Of a DNA stretch of 5,507 nt, positions 1 through 3,990 are shown piece after piece (within the stretch, counting starts at the first letter, position 1; each line of letters opens with the position of its first letter). Origin of the DNA: Alphaproteobacteria bacterium (GTDB lineage Bacteria > Pseudomonadota > Alphaproteobacteria > Rhizobiales > Hyphomicrobiaceae); contig JAHZKN010000297.1 in the NCBI GenBank assembly GCA_022600335.1, positions 1-5,507 of the forward strand, written 5' to 3'. The position numbers were made by a program, and so were the translations under genes. The notes under the pieces were generated by a model. The model saw nothing but the letters and a program-made list of their open reading frames with translations, was not told the origin of the DNA and did not search any database.

Positions 1-783
1 GACTTTCGAAGTCCGTTTTTTGTTCTGCTCTAGGCGTTCCAGCATTTTTGCGATGCGTGTCGTGCGCAGAAACGCAGTGTTGAGAGAGAATACGAACCCC
101 TTCCAACCGCCTGTGAAGTGGCAACCACCGATATAAGTTTTCAGAAACACCCACGGAAATTCAAAAATCAAACGCAACTTGAGAAGGCCTACGCTTCTGT
201 GATCGGCTTTCTCTAAATCATGCGATGAAAAGCGGTTTCCCTTGTCGATCATTTGATACCAATCAACGATCGTGTGGTGATAGATCGGCTGAGAAAGCTG
301 CAGCGTCTTAGTGCCAGTGTCCAACACAACGCGGTCATAGGTTGCATGATCACGGTAACGACCAGCATCACGGTGATAGAGCCGCACAACGTTATAGTCA
401 TTGGCAAGCCAGCGTGGGCGATCATCGCCAGGATAGACATTCAAAATGCGCACCCGCCAGGCTACCGGCTCAGCTGGTGGGGTTTGAAATTGCGCTTTCA
501 GTTCCCTGCACAGCTCTGGTGTGACGACCTCATCCGCATCAAGATTGAACAACCAATCCTGCTGGCATTGATCTTCCGCGAAGCGTTTCTGTTGGCCGTA
601 TCCGACCCAATCATTGTGAAACACGTCTGCACCGAGGTCTCTCGCGATAGTACAAGTTTGATCGGTTGAGCCGCTGTCGACAACAACGATTTGACTGGCA
701 AAAGCCTGCGCTGCCTGGATCGTTGCCGCGATCCGACGTTCCTCATTATAGGTAATGATAAATACAGATATCGGCAGGGTCAT
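1..783 (-). CDS. Family 2 glycosyltransferase, WaaE/KdtX-like (runs off left edge)
   Basis: Probable GT-A fold glycosyltransferase that moves a sugar from a nucleotide-sugar donor, likely on the cytoplasmic face during lipopolysaccharide core or other envelope glycan assembly. The frame opens at ATG 783-781 and has no stop down to base 1, giving 261 visible codons. That is already about the usual family length, so only a short C-terminal end should be missing. The N-terminus begins MTLPISVFIITYNEE, the classic GT2 opening. VVVDSGSTDQT (about residues 33-43) carries the nucleotide-binding Asp36, and NLDADE holds the metal-binding DxD (Asp82-Ala-Asp84). WVGYGQQKRFAED (59-71) and an Arg/His-rich stretch further on resemble WaaE/KdtX relatives. 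No clear Shine-Dalgarno precedes the ATG; a GTG lies four codons upstream in frame. It is last in the minus-strand series, 93 bp after the neighbouring gene. Donor and acceptor cannot be read from sequence. Confidence in the family is high, in the LPS role moderate. Confidence 0.87.
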   Translation of the reverse strand, partial: MTLPISVFIITYNEERRIAATIQAAQAFASQIVVVDSGSTDQTCTIARDLGADVFHNDWVGYGQQKRFAEDQCQQDWLFNLDADEVVTPELCRELKAQFQTPPAEPVAWRVRILNVYPGDDRPRWLANDYNVVRLYHRDAGRYRDHATYDRVVLDTGTKTLQLSQPIYHHTIVDWYQMIDKGNRFSSHDLEKADHRSVGLLKLRLIFEFPWVFLKTYIGGCHFTGGWKGFVFSLNTAFLRTTRIAKMLERLEQNKKRTSKV

Positions 784-857
784 GGTGTGGACCACATCGA
801 GGCGGGGAACCGAAGGTATGTGCGATTACCACAGTGCGGATCGAGCACACAGGCGTT

Positions 858-871
858 ACGTGTCGTCACGT
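858..871 (-). repeat. Small perfect inverted repeat after a stop codon
   Basis: ACGTG (858-862) and CACGT (867-871) pair perfectly around a 4-base loop, five bases past the stop of the cyclophilin-like gene and inside the 93-bp gap before the glycosyltransferase. No T-run follows on the minus strand, so this is not a standard intrinsic terminator. It may stabilise or help process the transcript, or may be chance. Confidence 0.3.
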
Positions 872-876
872 CGCGA

Positions 877-1293
877 CTATGCGGACAAAGCATCCGCATG
901 GACAACGGAGATTTCTTCTCCCGCATGCACTTCAAGAAGGGATCGCACATCGTCCAACGCTTGTGCCCAAACGTTGCACGGGCTGGCCAAACGAATTTCA
1001 CCATTTCTCGACACCGGCGTTGCACCAAATCCAATTGCTATCGCATCTCCATCTGGCCAAAAGACAATTTCACCTGGTGTAACAACATCGCGCGCATCCG
1101 GCTCACGAGCGCTTGCAACGGGTGTGCTGAAATAAACTTCACAGCCCCAGGTTTGCGCCGTGGCATAAATAGGTAACGCCTTCCAAATCTCATCGGCCGT
1201 TGGCGTATCCAACAGTCGCGCGCGAATCGACACGTTGCCCGCTTGAATGAGAAGTTCCCGCACGCTGCCCACCACACCAATTGCCCACGACAT
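877..1293 (-). CDS. Cyclophilin-like fold protein (TM1367 type), paralog A
   Basis: A 138-residue protein of the small cyclophilin-like family typified by Thermotoga maritima TM1367, a compact beta-barrel related to peptidyl-prolyl isomerases but with no established activity. Family features seen: LLDTPTADEIWKALP (about 27-41); WGCEVYFSTPV (49-59), close to the WGEEIYFSTPV of TM1367 as I recall it; a PG-x7-WPDGDAIAIGFGATPVS stretch (about 72-95); and PCNVWA (about 104-109). The fold is complete, with a few residues added at the N-terminus. The start is uncertain: ATG 1293-1291 has no good Shine-Dalgarno, and in-frame GTG codons follow at residues 7, 8 and 11 before the domain begins. It lies 16 bp after the stop of paralog B, so translation is probably coupled. 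No signal peptide or membrane segment is visible, so it is probably cytoplasmic. The family call is firm, the function unknown. Confidence 0.85.
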   Translation of the reverse strand: MSWAIGVVGSVRELLIQAGNVSIRARLLDTPTADEIWKALPIYATAQTWGCEVYFSTPVASAREPDARDVVTPGEIVFWPDGDAIAIGFGATPVSRNGEIRLASPCNVWAQALDDVRSLLEVHAGEEISVVHADALSA

Positions 1294-1309
1294 GAATTGG
1301 TCGTCACGC

Positions 1310-1762
1310 TCACACCTTGAGCGTCACTTTGGCACTGGGAGCGACGCGCTGCAAGCAGCTGACATCGCCAATGACCGTCGCCCAGGGGTTGCACGGCCGT
1401 GGCAATCGTATTTCTCCCTCGCGTGAGATCGGCGTCGCGCCAAAGGGAATAATGACCCTGTCGTCCTCAGTCCAGTAATAGACCTCACCCAATCGGCCAT
1501 TGATCCGCGCGCCGCGCTCGCGCCCGGAGTCGATTGGAAGCCTGAAGTGGAGCGCTTCACCCCAGGGTTCGGCGGCGGCAAACAAAGGAAGTGCTGCTGC
1601 GATGCGGGCTGCCGTTGGTGTGTCGAGCAAAGCCAACGGCAACGTCTGAGCACCTGCAACAAGAAAGATCTGGCGGCGTTTGCCCGTGACGGGCTTGGCG
1701 CCGACTGCCTGTGAGCCCTGGCTCGGCTGGCGCTTCAGAGGTTTAAAGAGATTGGTCGGCAT
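1310..1762 (-). CDS. Cyclophilin-like fold protein (TM1367 type), paralog B with basic N-terminal extension
   Basis: A 150-residue paralog of the next gene downstream. It shares LLDTPTA, ALP, the WG pair, FGATP(I/V)SR-x-GEIRL and PCN-x-WA. By hand alignment about 50 of 120 domain positions are identical. The segment matching WGCEVYFSTPV has drifted to WGEALHFRLPI, and the centre (GARINGRLGEVYYWTEDD) also differs, so the two copies probably differ in pocket shape or partner. Before the domain there are about 28 extra residues rich in Lys, Arg, Gln and Pro. They have no hydrophobic core, so they are a tail or linker and not a signal peptide. ATG 1762-1760 is supported by AAAGGG (minus strand, 1777-1772) at a 9-base spacing. 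The gene is first of the tandem pair and lies 213 bp after the ketosynthase, so it may have its own promoter or be read from upstream. Function unknown. Confidence 0.85.
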   Translation of the reverse strand: MPTNLFKPLKRQPSQGSQAVGAKPVTGKRRQIFLVAGAQTLPLALLDTPTAARIAAALPLFAAAEPWGEALHFRLPIDSGRERGARINGRLGEVYYWTEDDRVIIPFGATPISREGEIRLPRPCNPWATVIGDVSCLQRVAPSAKVTLKV

Positions 1763-1975
1763 GACACGCGGCCCTTTGGCACCAGCACCTAGAAACTAAC
1801 TCTGAGCACCTGGTACAGCGGCGGAGGCGATCGGGCTCTGGCCGGCCCAGGAGCAAAGGGTCTCACATCCTGGAAAAGCGGAGCAATGTGTCGGCTTCAT
1901 GCCGACCCATGGCTGCACCTGCAAATTCGTAACTATTGAGATGGCCAACTGAGGCGCCAAGACGCTGGCCTTGAC
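1763..1975. other. 213-bp gap with several small inverted repeats, no gene
   Basis: No plausible coding frame is seen. Three inverted repeats are present. The first is GCTCTGG (1835-1841) with CCA-G-GAGC (1847-1854), one bulged base. The second is GTCGGC (1890-1895) with GCCGAC (1901-1906), a perfect 6-bp stem and 5-base loop. The third is GGCCA (1943-1947) with TGGCC (1966-1970), just past the ketosynthase stop. None has a T-run directly after it on the minus strand, so none is a textbook intrinsic terminator, though the last two sit where transcription could end or the message be processed. The 12-mer TCTGAGCACCTG (1801-1812) also occurs inside paralog B (1645-1656). Confidence 0.4.
1890..1906 (-). 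repeat. Perfect 6-bp hairpin downstream of the ketosynthase gene
   Basis: GTCGGC and GCCGAC pair without mismatch around a 5-base loop, about 70 bp past the ketosynthase stop on the transcribed strand. The following minus-strand bases (ACATTGCTCCGC) are not U-rich. A Rho-dependent end, RNA 3' protection or no function are all possible. Confidence 0.35.
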
Positions 1976-3217
1976 CTACGCCGGCGGCAGGCCGAACACC
2001 AACACAGCATTAAGACCGCCAAAGGCGAACGAATTGGACATGGTGTACTTCACGTCTGCATCGCGGCCTACGTTGGGCACATAATCCAGATCGCATTTCG
2101 GATCTGGCTCATCAAGCCCAATAGTCGGTGGGATCCAACCTTCTTGCGTTGCTTTGATGCACGTAATCGCTTCAACACCACCACCTGCACCGAGCAGGTG
2201 TCCCGTCATCGACTTTGTCGATGAAATGGCAAGATCTTTGGCATGATCACCAAACACCATTTTGATGGCATTGGTCTCGTTGACATCGTTGAGTGCGGTC
2301 GCGGTGCCGTGCGCATTAAGATAATTAACTTTGCTCGGCTCCAGACCCGCATCATCAAGTGCCATTTGCATGGCTGATCGCGGTCCTTCTACGTCGGGGT
2401 TGACCATGTCTTTAGAGTCGGACGACATGCCATAGCCAACAAGTTCAGCAAGGATCGTTGCCCCCCGCTTTTGCGCATGCTCAAGATCTTCGAGAATCAA
2501 GATGCCTGCGCCTTCTGCAAGTACAGTTCCGTTACGTTTTTTAGAAAACGGAAAGCAGCCTTCAGGTGACAGCACACGCATGGCCTGCCACGTGCGCATG
2601 GAACCGTAGGTCAGCACGGCTTCTGAGGCACCCGCTACGCCGACGTCGACGAGGCCATTGCGAATATAGTCATAGACAACGCCGATGGCATGCGTGGCGG
2701 TCGAGCATGCCGAACATGTGCCAAACGTTGGACCTTTAATTCCGTACTCAATGCCCACGTGCGCGGACGCAGATGAGCCAATAATTCTCAACAAAGTCAG
2801 CGGATTGGTGGCTTTTTTCTTCTTGATAAAGAGATCACGGTAGGCGGTTTCGATGGTGGAGTGTCCGCCGGCACCTGAGCCGATGATGCACGCGGCGCGG
2901 TAGGGTTCGTCATACGGTGTCGGCAAACCCGCATGAGTCCAGGCTTCTTCAGCGGCTCTACCAGCAAACCACGAGTATCGGTCACCGTATTGAACCTTAC
3001 GACTTGAGACGTGGGTTGCAGGGTCAAAGCCCTTCACCTCACCTGCAATGTGGATATAGAGATCCTCGAGATCAAAATTTTCAATTCTGCCAACGCCGCA
3101 CTTGCCAGCCTTCATAGCTGACCAGGTTTCATTCGCATCAAGGCCGATCGGTGTGACGGCGCCAAGCCCGGTCACAACGACACGGCGCAGACCGTTCGCT
3201 TTTGTCATATCCACCAT
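1976..3217 (-). CDS. Beta-ketoacyl-ACP synthase (FabF family, NodE/FabF-XL-like)
   Basis: Condensing enzyme that joins an acyl chain to malonyl-ACP with loss of CO2, extending a fatty acyl chain by two carbons in the cytoplasm. The 413 residues match the FabF length. Visible active site: nucleophile Cys171 in TCSACSTATHAIG, His303 in NAHGTATALND, Lys335 in SSTKSMTG and His340 in GHLLGAGGG, the same order and nearly the same numbering as E. coli FabF. RRVVVTGLGAVTPIG opens the thiolase fold. The C-terminal gating loop reads SNSFAFGGLNAVL where housekeeping FabF usually has SNSFGFGGTN; as I recall them, NodE and the rhizobial FabF-XL enzymes carry similar changes, suggesting a specialised chain substrate. 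A second Cys (168) lies three residues before the nucleophile. The start is ATG 3217-3215 or ATG 3208-3206; neither has a strong Shine-Dalgarno. The ACP gene lies 101 bp upstream on the same strand and is the likely partner. The enzyme class is very secure; the special substrate is inference. Confidence 0.96.
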   Translation of the reverse strand: MVDMTKANGLRRVVVTGLGAVTPIGLDANETWSAMKAGKCGVGRIENFDLEDLYIHIAGEVKGFDPATHVSSRKVQYGDRYSWFAGRAAEEAWTHAGLPTPYDEPYRAACIIGSGAGGHSTIETAYRDLFIKKKKATNPLTLLRIIGSSASAHVGIEYGIKGPTFGTCSACSTATHAIGVVYDYIRNGLVDVGVAGASEAVLTYGSMRTWQAMRVLSPEGCFPFSKKRNGTVLAEGAGILILEDLEHAQKRGATILAELVGYGMSSDSKDMVNPDVEGPRSAMQMALDDAGLEPSKVNYLNAHGTATALNDVNETNAIKMVFGDHAKDLAISSTKSMTGHLLGAGGGVEAITCIKATQEGWIPPTIGLDEPDPKCDLDYVPNVGRDADVKYTMSNSFAFGGLNAVLVFGLPPA

Positions 3218-3260
3218 CGCTCGTTTAGCGTCTCGGGACTATAGAATTTACACTCGACCA

Positions 3261-3284
3261 ATCGCCACCCGCTGGGGCGGCGAT
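3261..3284 (-). promoter_or_regulatory. Strong hairpin between the ACP and ketosynthase genes
   Basis: Ten-base arms (3261-3270 and 3275-3284) pair around a 4-base loop. In minus-strand RNA all ten pairs form, counting one G-U wobble (3278 with 3267). In plus-strand RNA the same position is an A-C mismatch, so the structure suits the direction in which ACP and ketosynthase are read. No U-run follows (the next bases are TGGTCGAG), so it is not a standard terminator. A likely role is processing or 3' protection of the ACP message, giving more carrier protein than enzyme, or partial attenuation. The structure is seen; the role is inferred. Confidence 0.55.
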
Positions 3285-3318
3285 CACATATTATCGAGCG
3301 AAACCTAAAGCACCCACT

Positions 3319-3591
3319 CTAGGCATTCGCTGCGCCGGCAGCATCACCTGCATCGACCAACGCTTTAACGCGTTCAACTACGGAGCCGACTGTTTTAAAG
3401 TCTTCAACTTCTTCGTTGGCATTGTATGGGATCTCGATGCCAAACGTGTCTTCGATATCAAAGACGATCATCGCCAGGTCGAGCGATTCAATACTGAGAT
3501 CCGTCAGTGGAGTCGAAAGTTCGATATCGTCCTTCGGCTCCTTCATGTGCTTTTTCAGAATGTCGATAATTTTGGTAGCGACTTCGTCCAT
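3319..3591 (-). CDS. Acyl carrier protein, NodF-like
   Basis: Small acidic carrier that holds a growing acyl chain on a phosphopantetheine arm and presents it to the ketosynthase. From ATG 3591-3589 it is 90 residues, like NodF and a little longer than housekeeping AcpP. The arm attaches at Ser36 in LSIESLDLAM; the residue before it is Glu where most ACPs have Asp (DSL). The next helix reads IVFDIEDTFGIEI. Between it and the last helix (FKTVGSVVERV) there are several more residues (PYNANEEVED) than in AcpP, and the spacing aligns without gaps to NodF as I recall it. The tail is Ala/Gly-rich. A longer frame from TTG 3618 exists, but the ATG has GGAG (minus strand, 3601-3598) at an ideal 6-base spacing, and the TTG falls in a hairpin loop. 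The neighbouring ketosynthase is the probable partner. ACP identity is firm; NodF-like is a resemblance and does not imply a nodulation role. Confidence 0.93.
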   Translation of the reverse strand: MDEVATKIIDILKKHMKEPKDDIELSTPLTDLSIESLDLAMIVFDIEDTFGIEIPYNANEEVEDFKTVGSVVERVKALVDAGDAAGAANA

Positions 3592-3597
3592 TTCGGT

Positions 3598-3601
3598 CTC
3601 C
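3598..3601 (-). promoter_or_regulatory. Ribosome binding site that fixes the ACP start
   Basis: GGAG on the minus strand lies six bases before ATG 3591-3589. It favours this start over the TTG nine codons upstream and gives a 90-residue protein that begins right at the first ACP helix. Confidence 0.7.
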
Positions 3602-3603
3602 AG

Positions 3604-3628
3604 CCCTGCCAGTCTCAAAGACGCAGGG
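3604..3628 (-). promoter_or_regulatory. Two-part hairpin in the ACP 5' leader, next to the ribosome binding site
   Basis: On the minus strand CCCTGC (3628-3623) pairs with GCAGGG (3609-3604), and inside it GTCT pairs with AGAC around a TTG loop. This makes a 10-bp stem with one 2-base bulge on the 3' side. It ends two bases before the GGAG ribosome site of the ACP gene. Such placement can modulate ribosome access or protect the 5' end of the message; which one, if either, is not shown by sequence. Confidence 0.5.
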
Positions 3629-3827
3629 ATCCTCTTTTCTGTTGATTACCCACTAGTTCAGGGCCGATTGAAGCTCAAGCAGAGGCGTCACATATCGTTA
3701 AACCTACACCGAGTCCAGCCATGCCCAAAAGCCGATGTCTGGGTCATTGATGGCTCCACTCTATGCCAACAAACCCCTAGAAAGTTGTTACCGCCGGAAC
3801 ACGAAATCAAATATTGCCGTGCAGCGC

Positions 3828-3841
3828 AACGCTCTGGCGTT
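3828..3841. repeat. Perfect inverted repeat AACGC/GCGTT in the divergent control region
   Basis: AACGC (3828-3832) and GCGTT (3837-3841) flank a 4-base centre about 145 bp before the ligase start, with an A7 run at 3848-3854. The position fits an operator for a dimeric repressor, or a small RNA hairpin. It does not resemble a regulator site I recognise. Confidence 0.25.
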
Positions 3842-3941
3842 CAAGGCAAAAAAAGTGTTGAATGCGGCGTGTGGCGGGTAGCGGCGGGCAAATGTCACCG
3901 TTTCGAGACCCGGTCCAACATGCGTCGAGCGCCAGTTTTAA

Positions 3942-3955
3942 GGCCCTGACGGGCC
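3942..3955 (+). repeat. GGCCC/GGGCC hairpin ahead of the acyl-CoA ligase gene
   Basis: GGCCC (3942-3946) pairs perfectly with GGGCC (3951-3955) around TGAC. The same GGGCC recurs at 3980-3984 next to the ligase start codon, so the left arm has two possible partners, one of which would enclose the ribosome binding site (3971-3977). No T-run follows, so it is not an intrinsic terminator. Confidence 0.35.
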
Positions 3956-3989
3956 AAATGGCGCCTTCTTGGGGAGGATGGGCCAAATG
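3951..3989 (+). repeat. Direct repeat GGGCCAAATG at the ligase start
   Basis: The 10-mer GGGCCAAATG occurs at 3951-3960 and again at 3980-3989, 29 bases apart. The second copy ends exactly on the ligase ATG; the first ends on an ATG in another frame. The copies may come from a small local duplication or may be a functional leader arrangement. Confidence 0.5.
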
Positions 3990-3990
3990 A
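3958..3990 (+). CDS. Possible 10-residue leader peptide overlapping the ligase start
   Basis: ATG 3958 opens a short frame coding MAPSWGGWAK and ends in TGA 3988-3990. That stop overlaps the ligase start ATG 3987-3989 as ATGA, the usual layout for translational coupling. Two of ten residues are Trp. The ribosome site ahead of it is weak, and the ligase has a good site of its own (GGAGG, 3973-3977), which argues against a need for coupling. The frame is seen; its translation is speculative. Confidence 0.2.
   Translation: MAPSWGGWAK
3971..3977 (+). promoter_or_regulatory. Ribosome binding site that fixes the ligase start
   Basis: GGGGAGG ends nine bases before ATG 3987-3989, a workable spacing. 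It directly abuts an in-frame ATG at 3978, which is too close to be used, so 3987 is preferred. The core also lies within the possible leader frame. Confidence 0.65.

Larger units (their letters stand above)
3592..3986. promoter_or_regulatory. Divergent control region between ACP and acyl-CoA ligase genes
   Basis: This 395-bp stretch must hold the promoters of both outward-facing units. I see no convincing protein gene in it; a plus-strand open frame crossing 3416-3949 is antisense to the ACP and lacks protein-like composition. Visible items are the hairpin by the ACP ribosome site (3604-3628), the inverted repeat AACGC/GCGTT (3828-3841) followed by seven A (3848-3854), the GGCCC/GGGCC hairpin (3942-3955), and the repeated GGGCCAAATG before the ligase start. 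I could not pick reliable -35/-10 pairs by eye: TTGTTA at 3785-3790 and TTGAGC on the minus strand (about 3673-3678) have poor -10 partners. Confidence 0.6.

Noticed and set aside
253..1176. Several plus-strand open frames of 60-161 codons over the left third
   Set aside because: They are antisense to the glycosyltransferase and paralog A, which have clear family motifs; the plus-strand translations show none.
1763..1835. Decayed third copy of the cyclophilin-like gene
   Set aside because: Only a VPGAQS-like stretch matching VAGAQT of paralog B was found, followed at once by a stop; too short to support.
1835..1970. Intrinsic terminator after the ketosynthase
   Set aside because: Stems are present but no U-run follows any of them on the minus strand, so they were kept only as inverted repeats.
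3592..3618. Longer ACP from TTG 3618
   Set aside because: TTG is a rare start, lies in a hairpin loop, and would add nine residues not expected of an ACP; ATG 3591 has GGAG at the right distance.
3416..3949. 177-codon plus-strand open frame across the ACP gene and the control region
   Set aside because: It starts antisense to the well-supported ACP, has no family motif, and its second half lies in non-coding DNA with promoters and hairpins.
3978..3986. Ligase start at ATG 3978
   Set aside because: The ribosome site directly abuts this codon; ATG 3987 has workable spacing.
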